This document shows positions 8,562 to 17,389 of a stretch of 64,000 nucleotides of DNA, one piece after another. The position numbers and the translations under genes were made by a program. Origin of the DNA: Priestia megaterium. Its GTDB lineage: Bacteria > Bacillota > Bacilli > Bacillales > Bacillaceae_H. The stretch's first letter is position 1, and the number at the start of each line of letters is the position of its first letter. Under the pieces are notes generated by a model, which worked only from the letters and a program-made list of their open reading frames with translations, was not told the origin of the DNA and did not search any database. The stretch spans positions 2,456,001 to 2,520,000 of the forward strand of contig NZ_CP085442.1 of assembly GCF_023824195.1 (NCBI RefSeq), read 5' to 3'.

Positions 8562-9343
8562 TGATGAAAAAATTTGTGCGTATTGAAAAAGAAGAGAAAA
8601 CGGCAATTGTAACCATTGATAATCCGCCTTTAAATGTAATGAGCCAGGCTGTTGTGCAGCAGCTTGAAGAAACGTATGAAGAGCTTAGTAAAGATCCTGA
8701 TGTAATTACAATCATTTTAACAGGAGCAGGCGACCGGGCGTTTATGGCTGGAGCTGATATTAAAGAGTTTCCTCAGTTAATGGGGCAAAGCGGCATTAAA
8801 GAAGAGTTTATGAAAACCCATCGTGTTTTGCAAAAACTTGAAAACATTGAAAAACCAACAATTGTGGTGTTAAACGGTTTAACGTTTGGAGGAGGATGCG
8901 AACTTTCGCTCACTGCTGATATACGTATTGCCGAAGAACATGCTCAAATCGGTCTTCCAGAAGTGAAGCTCGGATTGTTTCCTGGAGGCGGCGGAACTCA
9001 GCGCCTTCCACGCGTAATCGGCGTTTCTAAAGCTAAAGAGTGGATGTTTGCCGGCAGTCCTGTTTCTGCAGAAGAAGCGCTTCATGCAGGCTTTGCCAAT
9101 CATGTAACGCCTAAAGGAAAAGGGCTCGAAAAAGCAAAAGAGCTGGCTAAGAAATTTAACCGTCACTCTCTTCCGTCACTTTCTCGAATTAAGACAGCGG
9201 TAAACGAAGGAATGAATCGTACATTATCTGAAGGCCTTGAACTTGAGGCAGAGCTGTTTGAAGAAGTCTTTCAAACAGAAGATATTAAAGAAGGAGTATC
9301 AGCATTTATTGAAAAGCGTCCCGCTGTTTTTTCACATAAGTAA
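8561..9343 (+). CDS. Enoyl-CoA hydratase/isomerase
   Basis: A 260-residue crotonase. The CoA-binding segment FMAGADIKEF (about 65), the oxyanion-hole region NGLTFGGGCELSLTADIRIA (about 107) and GLPEVKLGLFPGGGGTQRLPR (about 130-150) hold the glycines and the two glutamates expected of a true hydratase. It hydrates trans-2-enoyl-CoA to 3-hydroxyacyl-CoA, the substrate of the dehydrogenase encoded just upstream. The ATG at 8561 lies in a TAATG overlap with a GGAG site before it; ATG 8564 is possible. Confidence 0.9.
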   Translation: MMKKFVRIEKEEKTAIVTIDNPPLNVMSQAVVQQLEETYEELSKDPDVITIILTGAGDRAFMAGADIKEFPQLMGQSGIKEEFMKTHRVLQKLENIEKPTIVVLNGLTFGGGCELSLTADIRIAEEHAQIGLPEVKLGLFPGGGGTQRLPRVIGVSKAKEWMFAGSPVSAEEALHAGFANHVTPKGKGLEKAKELAKKFNRHSLPSLSRIKTAVNEGMNRTLSEGLELEAELFEEVFQTEDIKEGVSAFIEKRPAVFSHK

Positions 9344-9357
9344 AGGAGGAGAAGATC

Positions 9358-9759
9358 ATGTATGAAACACAGGTCAAAGTGCGCTTTTGCGAAACAGACG
9401 CACTGGGTCACATTAACAATACGAGCTATTTCATTTATTTAGAAGAGGCCCGGATTGCTTTCTTTGAAGAAATGGGAGCATCTATGCATACAAAAAAGTG
9501 GGAGTATATTTTAGCGTCTACTAAATGTGATTTTGTTGCGCAGGGTTATTTTAATCAAGTGCTAATGATTAAAACCTTTGTATCTAGAGTCGGCAATAAA
9601 AGCTTTACAATTGGCCATGAAATTACCGACAGCAAGACGGGATCATTGATTGCTAAAGGAGAAGCTGTCATCGTGTACTTTGATTTTGATGCACAAAAAA
9701 GCGTTTCTATTCCAGCGGACATTAAGCAGTTTTTGATGAATTATAAAGTAGCTGTTTAA
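9358..9759 (+). CDS. Acyl-CoA thioesterase, 4HBT/YbgC hot-dog fold
   Basis: A 133-residue hot-dog thioesterase. The opening VRFCETDALGHINNTSYFIYLEEARI has the catalytic Asp of the 4-hydroxybenzoyl-CoA thioesterase family (the .D..GH.NN motif), followed by the usual beta strands. It would release CoA from acyl-CoAs that accumulate in the pathway. A perfect ribosome site (AAAGGAGGAGAAGATC) and 14-base spacing place it firmly in the operon. The exact acyl group is unknown. Confidence 0.85.
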   Translation: MYETQVKVRFCETDALGHINNTSYFIYLEEARIAFFEEMGASMHTKKWEYILASTKCDFVAQGYFNQVLMIKTFVSRVGNKSFTIGHEITDSKTGSLIAKGEAVIVYFDFDAQKSVSIPADIKQFLMNYKVAV

Positions 9760-9784
9760 CTATAAAAAAGCAGGTGGTAAAAGA

Positions 9785-10843
9785 ATGTCACAAATCATTC
9801 CTGTACGAAAAGGAGAGGAATTAAACACGGAAAAACTGCATCAGTTTCTCCGTGTTTCTATTCCTGATTTACCTAAAGAGCCTCTTTTAATCAAGCAATT
9901 TGGATCAGGTGCGTCCAATTTAACCTACGCTCTTTCAGTCGGAGAGTGGGAGGCGGTGTTGAGACGCCCTCCCTTTGGGCCAGTTGCGCCAAAAGCGCAT
10001 GACATGCAAAGAGAATACAAGATTTTATCTGTTTTATCGAAGTCTTTCCCTCTCGCTCCTAGGCCGTATGTGTTTTGTGAAGATGAGACGGTGGTCGGGA
10101 AACCCTTTTTTTTAATGGAGAGAAAGCACGGTGTTCTCATCGACACAGCGTTTCCAAAGGAAGTGAAAGGAACTAGCGAACTTTGCCGTCGTATTTCAGA
10201 ACAAATGGTGGATGTCCTTGCTCAACTTCATGATGTTCCTTATAAAGGCACGCTTCTTGAAAAAATCAGCAAGCCCGAAGGATTTTTAGAACGTCAGGTA
10301 CACGGCTGGATTCATCGTTATGAAAAATCAAAAACAAGTGACATACCGGAAGTAGAAGCCCTAAAAAAATGGTTGATCACACACATCCCCACTTCACAGC
10401 ACTCGACCATTATTCACTATGATTATAAGCTTAACAATACGTTATTTTCACCGGATGGAAATAAAATTGTAGGATTATTTGACTGGGAAATGACAACCGT
10501 TGGAGACCCGCTTGCTGATTTGGGAGTGGCGCTGAGCTATTGGATGGAAGACAGCGACCCTGAACTTTTAAAAAGAGGACTCGGAAATCCACCTGTTACT
10601 GTGCAAAAACGCTTTTATTCCCGTCGAGATTTTGTAGAAGCATACGCTAAAAAAAGCGGACGGGATGTTTCACACATTGACTTTTACCTGAAATTTGCGT
10701 ACTTCAAACTTGCTGTCATTTGTCAGCAAATTTATTACCGTTATAAAAAAGGCCAAACAAATGATAAACGGTTTTTACAATTTGGAGATTATGTAAAAAC
10801 ACTAATTATTCATGCTCTGCACACAGAACGAGGACATATATGA
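9785..10843 (+). CDS. APH-family phosphotransferase (ACAD10/11 kinase-domain and LvaA-like)
   Basis: A 352-residue kinase of the aminoglycoside-phosphotransferase fold. The ATP-binding region GSGASNLTYAL and RRPPFG (about 40-62), the Brenner motif HYDYKLNNTLF (about 212) and the metal-binding DWEMTTVGDPLADLG (about 233) are all intact. This sub-branch corresponds to the kinase domain of animal ACAD10/11 and to LvaA, which phosphorylates the 4-hydroxyl of 4-hydroxyacyl-CoA so that it can be eliminated. Together with the ACAD11-type dehydrogenase at 3311 this suggests hydroxyacid catabolism, not antibiotic resistance. The stop overlaps the next start as ATGA. Confidence 0.85.
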   Translation: MSQIIPVRKGEELNTEKLHQFLRVSIPDLPKEPLLIKQFGSGASNLTYALSVGEWEAVLRRPPFGPVAPKAHDMQREYKILSVLSKSFPLAPRPYVFCEDETVVGKPFFLMERKHGVLIDTAFPKEVKGTSELCRRISEQMVDVLAQLHDVPYKGTLLEKISKPEGFLERQVHGWIHRYEKSKTSDIPEVEALKKWLITHIPTSQHSTIIHYDYKLNNTLFSPDGNKIVGLFDWEMTTVGDPLADLGVALSYWMEDSDPELLKRGLGNPPVTVQKRFYSRRDFVEAYAKKSGRDVSHIDFYLKFAYFKLAVICQQIYYRYKKGQTNDKRFLQFGDYVKTLIIHALHTERGHI

Positions 10844-11583
10844 AAGGAAAAGTTCACGTAATACTCAAAAAAGAAGAGCTTCTTGCCAAAAAGCTAGAAG
10901 GAAAAGCGGTTGTTATATTTGACGTCTTATTAGCTACATCAACAATTGCGGCTGCTTTACAGCAAGGAGCAATAGAAGTTATTCCGGTAAAAAATGAAGA
11001 AGAGGCGCGTAAAAAAGCAAAAACGTATAAGCCTGATGAAATTGCGCTTGTAGGCGAATATAGAGGGAAAACGATTGAAGGCTTTTTTGATCCAAACCCC
11101 AGCACGTTAAAGGAGCATGTTCAAAATAAAGCAGTTATTTTGTCTACCACTAATGGAACGGTAGCCATCCATAACGCCGAGAAAGCAAAACATGTATATG
11201 CAGCTTCACTGTTAAATGGAGAAGCGGTTGCGAGTGCTGTTTGTCAGCGAGGTCAAGCTGAAACTGTTTTATTGGTTTGTTCAGGTTCATCCGATCGCTT
11301 CTGTCTAGAAGATTTATATGGAGCAGGGTACTTTATAAGCTGTCTGCTGCAACTAAAAACATTTCATTTAACGGATGCTGCAAAAGCTGCACTGCTCTTG
11401 TATGAGGCTTATGAGCATTCACCTGTTGAAATATTGAAGCGCTCAGCCGTAGGGGAAATGCTCACTCAGTATGGCTTTCTAGACGAAATTGGCTTTGTAA
11501 GCCGGAAAAACGTCTATTCCGTAATTCCTAAGGTAGTGAAAAAAAAGCTAGTAAACGGGGAGGAAACGATATGTCTGAAATGA
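10840..11583 (+). CDS. 2-phosphosulfolactate phosphatase (ComB) family protein
   Basis: A 247-residue ComB-family protein. It shows VIFDVLLATSTIAAAL (about 24; the family's DVLRATTTI motif), GEYRGKTIEGFFDPNPSTL (about 71; the GE..G....GF..GN motif), STTNGTVAI (about 100) and LVCSGSSDRFCLEDLYGAG (about 144). ComB removes phosphate from 2-phosphosulfolactate in coenzyme M synthesis, and in Bacillus a homologue (YitC) is linked to spore sulfolactate. No ComA or other sulfolactate gene is nearby. The gene is fused by a four-base ATGA overlap to the kinase gene, so a phosphatase role on a pathway phospho-ester is possible but unproven. Confidence 0.8.
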   Translation: MKGKVHVILKKEELLAKKLEGKAVVIFDVLLATSTIAAALQQGAIEVIPVKNEEEARKKAKTYKPDEIALVGEYRGKTIEGFFDPNPSTLKEHVQNKAVILSTTNGTVAIHNAEKAKHVYAASLLNGEAVASAVCQRGQAETVLLVCSGSSDRFCLEDLYGAGYFISCLLQLKTFHLTDAAKAALLLYEAYEHSPVEILKRSAVGEMLTQYGFLDEIGFVSRKNVYSVIPKVVKKKLVNGEETICLK

Positions 11584-13349
11584 AAACCGAAGCAAAAGGC
11601 GGATCATTTTTACTAAAAAAAACATCTATGCATCACGTTTATACACCCGAAGACTTAACGGATGAGCATCGTATGATTGCTCAGACAGCAAAGCAGTTTA
11701 TTGAAAAAGAAGTAGACCCTTACCATAATGACATTGAGCAGCAGGATTTTAATAAAGTAGTAGAATTGATGCATAGAGCAGGCGAGCTTGGACTTCTTGC
11801 TCACAGTATTCCAGAAACATATGGAGGACTAGGTCTTGATAAAGTAAGCAAAGGACTCGTCGGTGAAATCATTGGCCGGACAAGCGGATATGGAGTCGCT
11901 CATTCTAATCATACATGCATTGCGACCCTTCCTATTACGTATTTTGGCACCAAGAAGCAAAAAGAAAAATACTTGCCTAAATTGGCAAGCGGCGAATATA
12001 TTGGCGCCTACTGTTTGACAGAGCCAGAAGCAGGTTCTGATGCTCTTGCAGCCCAAACAAAAGCCGTATTAAATCCTGAAAAAACGCATTATGTATTAAA
12101 TGGAACGAAGCAGTACATTACCAATGCTGCCTTTTCAGATACGTTCATCACGTATGCAAAAGTAGACGGTGAACATTTTACCGCTTTTATTGTAGAAAAA
12201 GGTTTTGAAGGACTCTCTCTTGGGCCAGAAGAAAAGAAAATGGGAATTAAAGGGTCGTCTACTCGTCCGGTTATTTATGGAGATTGCTTAGTACCCGTAG
12301 AAAACGTACTTGGACAAGTAGGAAAAGGTCACTTGATTGCGTTGAACGTCTTAAACCTTGGACGTTTTAACTTAGGTTCTGCATGTATGGGCGCAGCGAA
12401 ATATGCGTTTGAACTTGCTTTAGCTTATACAAAAGAACGCAAGCAGTTTAAAACAGCTATTGCGGAATTTAATGCTTCAAAAGAAAAAATAGCAAAAATG
12501 GCGGCTCGTATTTTTGCATCTGAATCTATTCAGTACCGTACAGCTGGTTTACTAGAAGAGGCGCTTGGTGGCTTATATGAAAGTGAAAATCATAAGTTAG
12601 TAGCTAAACAGCTGGCTGAATTTGCAATGGAATGTTCAGTTTGTAAAGTGTATGGATCGGAAACTCTTGATTTAATTGCCGATGAATCGCTGCAGCTTCA
12701 TGGCGGCGCAGGGTTTATCCAAGAATATAAAATAGAACAAGTATATCGTGACTCACGCATCAATCGTATTTTTGAAGGTACAAATGAAATCAACCGCCTT
12801 TTGCTTCCAACTCAGCTTCTAAAAAAAGCAGGCAAAGGAGAAATAGAGCTGAGCAAACAAGTAGAACATGCTGTTAGTGAATTGATGAGCGGTCAGTGGG
12901 AAACACCTTCAAATGAACTTCTAGCAAGAGAAAAGCAGGCGGTTATTACGACAAGACATTTATTTCTTGCTTTGTTAGGAATAGCATTCCAAACGTTTAA
13001 CGCCAATCTAGCACAAGAACAAGAAACGCTGATGAAGCTCGCAGAAATTGCTGTTGGACTATTTGCCATAGAGTCGTCTGTGCTGCGGGCGGAAAAAGCC
13101 GTAACCAGAAATGGAGAAGAAAAAGAAAAGTTAAAAAGTAAGCTGACAGCAACGGTTGTTAGTGAAACGCTCTTTGAAATTGAAAAGCAGGCTCGACAAT
13201 TAATAAACGGGATGTTAACGGGTGAAAAACACCGACAGTACCGCACAATTCTTGGAAAATGGATGAATGATTTGCAAAATGAAGGAGAGTTCACGCGCAA
13301 TCGAGACATCGCCCGTGAATTTATTGACAGCGGGCGATATGTTGTATAA
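11571..13349 (+). CDS. fadE: Long-chain acyl-CoA dehydrogenase (FadE/VLCAD-like)
   Basis: A 592-residue acyl-CoA dehydrogenase, longer than the usual 380-400 and close to B. subtilis FadE (about 594). It has an N-terminal extension, YCLTEPEAGSDALAA in the FAD region (about 143), LGRFNLGSACMGAAKYA (about 265) and LHGGAGFIQEYKIEQVYRDSRINRIFEGTNEINR (about 370-405), which includes the C-terminal FAD and catalytic-Glu region. A further 170-residue C-terminal domain is shared with VLCAD/FadE. It makes the 2-enoyl-CoA, feeding electrons to ETF. The ATG follows GGGGAGGAAACG and overlaps the ComB-like gene. Confidence 0.88.
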   Translation: MSEMKTEAKGGSFLLKKTSMHHVYTPEDLTDEHRMIAQTAKQFIEKEVDPYHNDIEQQDFNKVVELMHRAGELGLLAHSIPETYGGLGLDKVSKGLVGEIIGRTSGYGVAHSNHTCIATLPITYFGTKKQKEKYLPKLASGEYIGAYCLTEPEAGSDALAAQTKAVLNPEKTHYVLNGTKQYITNAAFSDTFITYAKVDGEHFTAFIVEKGFEGLSLGPEEKKMGIKGSSTRPVIYGDCLVPVENVLGQVGKGHLIALNVLNLGRFNLGSACMGAAKYAFELALAYTKERKQFKTAIAEFNASKEKIAKMAARIFASESIQYRTAGLLEEALGGLYESENHKLVAKQLAEFAMECSVCKVYGSETLDLIADESLQLHGGAGFIQEYKIEQVYRDSRINRIFEGTNEINRLLLPTQLLKKAGKGEIELSKQVEHAVSELMSGQWETPSNELLAREKQAVITTRHLFLALLGIAFQTFNANLAQEQETLMKLAEIAVGLFAIESSVLRAEKAVTRNGEEKEKLKSKLTATVVSETLFEIEKQARQLINGMLTGEKHRQYRTILGKWMNDLQNEGEFTRNRDIAREFIDSGRYVV

Positions 13350-13360
13350 GGAGGGATATT

Positions 13361-14122
13361 ATGCGTTTTGAAGGGCAAATAGCTGTTATTACAGGAGCTG
13401 GAAGCGGCATTGGAGAAGCGACCGCTCAGAGAATGGCAAAAGAAGGAGCTCGCGTCATTCTTGTCGGGCGAACGAAAGAAAAACTAGTACAGGCTGCATC
13501 GGCTATTGACACACGGTGCGAACGAAAATGCACAGATATTTTTTCAGCTGATGTAACGAAAGAAGAAGACGTCAAAGAGCTGGCTGAGTTTATAAAAGAA
13601 AAGTACGGACAAATTCATTTATTAATTAATAACGCAGGCGGATCAGTTAATTCAACAATTAAAGAAACAACTCTTGAACAGTGGAAACACGTGCAGGACG
13701 TCAATTTAACAAGCGTATTTCTTGTAACAAAACATTTGATTCCTTTTTTAACTGAAGAAATAGGAGAAAATCGATCTATTGTTAACATCGCTTCTCTTTC
13801 AGGACATAAAGCAGGTGCACAAATTCCTCACTACAGCGCTGCTAAAGCTGCTTTAATTAACTTTACAAAAGCAATGGCATTTGAATTAGCACCTTATGGA
13901 GTGAGAGTAAACTCTGTGTCTCCTGGATTCGTAGAAACACCTTTAACACAGCCTGGACTTGAAAATGAGCGCTTCACTAAGGCAATCGAAAAAAATACGG
14001 CTTTAAAACGTGTTGGTAAACCAGATGAAATTGCAAACGTCATTGCTTTTGCAGCGTCTAAAGAGGCATCGTATATGACGGGAAGTGATTTATTAGTAGA
14101 CGGCGGGTGGCTTATCGTTTAA
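13361..14122 (+). CDS. SDR-family oxidoreductase
   Basis: A 253-residue classical SDR: cofactor loop TGAGSGIGEATAQR (about 11), NNAGG (about 91), catalytic NIASLSG (about 142), YSAAKAA active-site Tyr/Lys (about 158) and SPGFVETPLT (about 188). It is the second SDR in the operon, so the pathway probably has two separate alcohol/ketone steps or stereoisomer-specific enzymes. The ribosome site AAGGAGGGATATT is strong and the gap to the previous gene is 11 bases. Confidence 0.85.
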   Translation: MRFEGQIAVITGAGSGIGEATAQRMAKEGARVILVGRTKEKLVQAASAIDTRCERKCTDIFSADVTKEEDVKELAEFIKEKYGQIHLLINNAGGSVNSTIKETTLEQWKHVQDVNLTSVFLVTKHLIPFLTEEIGENRSIVNIASLSGHKAGAQIPHYSAAKAALINFTKAMAFELAPYGVRVNSVSPGFVETPLTQPGLENERFTKAIEKNTALKRVGKPDEIANVIAFAASKEASYMTGSDLLVDGGWLIV

Positions 14123-14151
14123 TGCAAATTAAAGAGGAGGGAATCCGAACT

Positions 14152-14925
14152 ATGAGTGATTTAGTAGTAGAAAAGCAGGGGACTATTTTATCTTTAACGT
14201 TAAATCGGCCGGATCGTTTAAATGCATTCAGTGAGGAAATGATTGAAAAGTTAACAGCTGAAATAAAACAGGCACAAAGTGACGGTTCTATTAAAGTAGT
14301 TATATTAAATGGAGCAGGGCGTTCGTTTTCTGCCGGAGGCGATGTAAAAACAATGGGCCAAGCATCCGGAGCTGATGTTTATGAACATATCGGCCGTTTA
14401 AATGAATGTATTTTAGCGATGCAAAATCTAGAGAAGCCAATTATTTCAGCAGTTCATGGGTTTGCAGCAGGAGCGGCTTTTAATTTAGCTCTCGCTTCTG
14501 ACTTTATCATTGCGTCAGAAGAAAGTCGGTTCGTATTAAGCTTTTCTCAAGTTGGATTGATTTCAGACGGAGGAGGCCTTTACTTTCTTACAAAGGTCGT
14601 TGGCCCCCACAGAGCTAAGGAACTGTTATTTTTAGGAGAGCCTATGGATGCCGACACGGCTTACAAAGCTGGTTTTTTAAACCGTGTAGTGCCGTTAAAT
14701 CAGCTGAAAGATGAGGTCAGATCCTTTGCAAGTCGCTTATCACAAGGACCAACGAAAGCGTATGGGAAAATGAAAAAGATTGTCAATGATTCCTTTCATT
14801 TAACATTAGAACAAGTCCTTGAACAAGAGAGGCTAACGCAAGTTCTTATGGTAGAAACGAGGGATCATCAAGAAGGAATCTCCGCGTTTAAAGAAAAAAG
14901 AAAGCCACTATTTCAAGGGAAATAA
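14152..14925 (+). CDS. Enoyl-CoA hydratase/isomerase, second copy
   Basis: A 257-residue crotonase starting at the ATG 11 bases behind GAGGAGG; an in-frame GTG at 14107 lies inside the previous gene and is not preferred. Motifs are SFSAGGDVKTMG (about 62), SAVHGFAAGAAFNLALASDFIIA (about 102) and SQVGLISDGGGLYFLTKVVG (about 133). The second glutamate of true hydratases is replaced in the SDGGG loop, so it may be an isomerase, PaaG-like or other crotonase rather than a plain hydratase. It differs from the copy at 8561 throughout. Confidence 0.82.
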   Translation: MSDLVVEKQGTILSLTLNRPDRLNAFSEEMIEKLTAEIKQAQSDGSIKVVILNGAGRSFSAGGDVKTMGQASGADVYEHIGRLNECILAMQNLEKPIISAVHGFAAGAAFNLALASDFIIASEESRFVLSFSQVGLISDGGGLYFLTKVVGPHRAKELLFLGEPMDADTAYKAGFLNRVVPLNQLKDEVRSFASRLSQGPTKAYGKMKKIVNDSFHLTLEQVLEQERLTQVLMVETRDHQEGISAFKEKRKPLFQGK

Positions 14926-14939
14926 GAGGGGGATATAAG

Positions 14940-15923
14940 ATGAAAGCCATTCAATTTACGCAGTACGGAGGACCTGATGTTCTTCAAGTTATCGATATTG
15001 CACGCCCTATACCGAAAAAGAAAGATGTGCTCATTAAAGTTGCGGCAATTGGCGTTAATTATGCCGATGCTGCGCGGCGTGAAGGAGCATACGTAGTCGA
15101 AACACCGCTGCCTTTTATTCCAGGCTCTGAAGTTGCGGGAGAAGTGGTCGAAGTAGGTGAAGACGTAAAAGGGATAAAAGTAGGTACAAAAGTCGTGACG
15201 CTGCTAGGATCTAATCGAGCAACAGGATACGCTGAGTACACGCTGGCAGATTCAAGAGGCCTTATTCCTTTACCAGAGGATGTGGATTTAACACAAGCAG
15301 TTGCTTTGCCTCTTCAAGGGCTAACAGCTTATCATATTTTAAAAACAATGGGTCGCCTTGAAAAAGGAGAAACCGTCATCGTTCATGCGGCAGCAGGCGG
15401 TGTTGGAACTTTAGCTGTTCAACTTGCTAAAATGTTTGGAGCTGGAAAAGTCATTGCTACAGCGAGCTCCAAAGAAAAGCTTGAGCTTGCAAAAAATCTT
15501 GGAGCTGACGAAGCGATTAACTATACAGAAACAGGCTGGGAAAAACAAATTTTAGAAGTAACAGAAGGAAAAGGAGCCGATATTATTTTAGAAATGGTAG
15601 GAGGGCATATATTCTATGAATCTCTTCAATGTCTTGCACCGTTTGGGCGCCTCGTTTTTTACGGAATGGCTAGCGGAAAACCTGTAAAATTTAACCCTGC
15701 CCGCCTAATGGAAAAAAACCAATCGGTTCTTGGCTTTTTCTTGCCTCAAATGATGGCAAAACCAACGCTTTATCAGCAAAGCCTGCATGAGCTATTAAAC
15801 TACGTAAATGCTGGTCAGTTAAAATTAATGCTGGGCGGCACATTTTCACTTGATGAAGCGGCAGATGTACATCGTCTGCTTCAAGGAAGAAAAACGACTG
15901 GAAAATTAGTGTTAGTTCCTTAA
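14940..15923 (+). CDS. NADPH:quinone oxidoreductase-like, zinc-free MDR family
   Basis: A 327-residue medium-chain dehydrogenase without zinc ligands. It shows the quinone-reductase pattern GVNYADAARREG (about 38), the PGSEVAGEVVEVG segment (about 61) and the nucleotide loop HAAAGGVGTLAVQLAKMFGAGKVIATASS (about 149). Such enzymes reduce quinones or 2-enoyl thioesters with NADPH; in this operon an enoyl-CoA or enal reductase role is conceivable. It is the last gene before the hairpin at 15925. Confidence 0.8.
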   Translation: MKAIQFTQYGGPDVLQVIDIARPIPKKKDVLIKVAAIGVNYADAARREGAYVVETPLPFIPGSEVAGEVVEVGEDVKGIKVGTKVVTLLGSNRATGYAEYTLADSRGLIPLPEDVDLTQAVALPLQGLTAYHILKTMGRLEKGETVIVHAAAGGVGTLAVQLAKMFGAGKVIATASSKEKLELAKNLGADEAINYTETGWEKQILEVTEGKGADIILEMVGGHIFYESLQCLAPFGRLVFYGMASGKPVKFNPARLMEKNQSVLGFFLPQMMAKPTLYQQSLHELLNYVNAGQLKLMLGGTFSLDEAADVHRLLQGRKTTGKLVLVP

Positions 15924-15924
15924 C

Positions 15925-15963
15925 AAAACAGCTTCCGTCTCTAATAGGGGTGGGAGCTATTTT
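15925..15963 (+). terminator. Probable terminator of the acyl-CoA operon
   Basis: AAAACAGCTTCC pairs with GGGAGCTATTTT (one mismatch, one G-T pair) two bases after the stop codon, with a 15-base loop. The T run is short and part of the stem, so strength is uncertain. Confidence 0.5.
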
Positions 15964-15970
15964 GGTTTAA

Positions 15971-16020
15971 AAAATTGGCTTTTACCTGCCAAATTTTTAA
16001 AAACCGCTGAATAATTTGGC
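15971..16020 (+). promoter_or_regulatory. Inverted repeat plus half-site, candidate sigma-54 activator binding region
   Basis: AAAATTGGC (15971-15979) and GCCAAATTTT (15988-15997) form an inverted repeat, and a further half-site AATTTGGC lies at 16013-16020. The repeat is about 70-95 bases upstream of the -24 box, the normal position for an enhancer-binding protein. It could instead be a weak second terminator, but the extra half-site favours protein binding. Confidence 0.45.
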
Positions 16021-16064
16021 ATAAAAATCAATATTTTTTACTAATTTCTTCTATATTTTAACCC

Positions 16065-16081
16065 TGGCATGGAAGTTGCAT
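16065..16081 (+). promoter_or_regulatory. Sigma-54 (SigL) -24/-12 promoter of pdxS
   Basis: TGGCAT-GGAAG-TTGCAT matches the sigma-54 consensus TGGCAC-N5-TTGCW, with the GG and GC doublets exactly ten bases apart. It is 36 bases ahead of the pdxS start. No sigma-54 activator gene is in the window. Confidence 0.82.
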
Positions 16082-16116
16082 GATAAGTACTTGAACATAT
16101 AAAGGAGGAATTAGAT

Positions 16117-17001
16117 ATGATGAGAAATGGAACGGACCGCGTGAAGCGGGGAATGGCAGAAATGCAAAAAGGCGGCGTTATCATGGACGTGATCAATGCA
16201 GAACAGGCAAAAGTTGCAGAAGCAGCAGGCGCTGTTGCCGTTATGGCATTAGAGCGTGTTCCAGCTGATATTCGTGCAGCAGGCGGCGTGTCTCGTATGG
16301 CAGACCCAACAATTGTTGAAGAAGTGATGAACGCTGTATCCATTCCAGTTATGGCGAAAGCCCGTATCGGCCATATCGTTGAAGCACGTGTGCTAGAAGC
16401 AATGGGTGTAGACTACATTGACGAAAGTGAAGTACTCACTCCAGCTGATGAGGAATATCACCTTAACAAAAGTACATTTACGGTTCCATTTGTATGCGGA
16501 TGCCGTGATTTAGGAGAAGCAGCAAGACGAATTGGTGAAGGTGCTTCGATGCTTCGTACAAAAGGCGAACCAGGGACAGGAAACATCGTCGAAGCAGTGC
16601 GTCATATGCGTCAAGTAAACGCTCAAGTACGTAAAGTTGTGGGTATGGACGAAAATGAGTTAATGACAGAAGCAAAACTATTAGGTGCGCCTTATGAGTT
16701 ATTACTGCAAATTAAGCGTGAAGGCCGTTTACCGGTTGTAAACTTTGCAGCAGGCGGCGTAGCAACACCAGCAGACGCAGCGTTAATGATGCAGCTTGGA
16801 GCAGACGGTGTGTTCGTTGGATCAGGAATCTTCAAATCAGACAACCCTGAAAAATTTGCGCGAGCAATCGTGGAAGCAACAACGCATTATCAAGACTATG
16901 AACTTATTGCAAACTTGTCAAAAGGATTAGGAAGTGCAATGAAAGGAATTGAAATTTCATCATTATTACCAGAAAATCGTATGCAAGAACGCGGCTGGTA
17001 A
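16117..17001 (+). CDS. pdxS: Pyridoxal 5'-phosphate synthase subunit PdxS
   Basis: A 294-residue (beta/alpha)8 PdxS, the family's normal length. Both catalytic lysines are present at the standard positions: Lys81 in [10 protein letters not shown] and Lys149 in [11 protein letters not shown], with the phosphate loop [16 protein letters not shown] and FVGSGIF. PdxS makes PLP from ribose 5-phosphate, glyceraldehyde 3-phosphate and ammonia. Its glutaminase partner PdxT normally follows in the same operon but is absent here; a ferredoxin gene follows instead. The gene is driven by a sigma-54 promoter, so this is likely a second, conditionally expressed copy using free ammonia or a PdxT made elsewhere. 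Confidence 0.93.
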   Translation: MMRNGTDRVKRGMAEMQKGGVIMDVINAEQAKVAEAAGAVAVMALERVPADIRAAGGVSRMADPTIVEEVMNAVSIPVMAKARIGHIVEARVLEAMGVDYIDESEVLTPADEEYHLNKSTFTVPFVCGCRDLGEAARRIGEGASMLRTKGEPGTGNIVEAVRHMRQVNAQVRKVVGMDENELMTEAKLLGAPYELLLQIKREGRLPVVNFAAGGVATPADAALMMQLGADGVFVGSGIFKSDNPEKFARAIVEATTHYQDYELIANLSKGLGSAMKGIEISSLLPENRMQERGW

Positions 17002-17011
17002 TGAGTAATAA

Positions 17012-17287
<276 letters not shown>

Positions 17288-17335
17288 AGCGGAATAAATA
17301 AAAAAATAGAAAGTTTTTTTAAAAGAAAAGAAGGA

Positions 17336-17356
17336 TTTTGCCTAGAAAAGGCGAAA
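17336..17356 (+). other. Small hairpin after the ferredoxin gene
   Basis: TTTTGCCT pairs with AGGCGAAA around a short loop (one G-T pair). It lacks a good T run, so it is at most a weak terminator between the ferredoxin and DUF3870 genes. Confidence 0.3.
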
Positions 17357-17389
17357 TATTAGTTGTGTAAGAACATATCTTTTTAAAAA

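Noticed and set aside
9785..10843. Aminoglycoside resistance gene
   Set aside because: The fold is APH-like but the sequence type and operon context are those of ACAD10/11 and LvaA kinases.
15971..15997. Second rho-independent terminator after the acyl-CoA operon
   Set aside because: Possible, but only three GC pairs in the stem; an added half-site at 16013 and distance to the sigma-54 promoter fit an activator site better, so it is listed as regulatory with moderate confidence.
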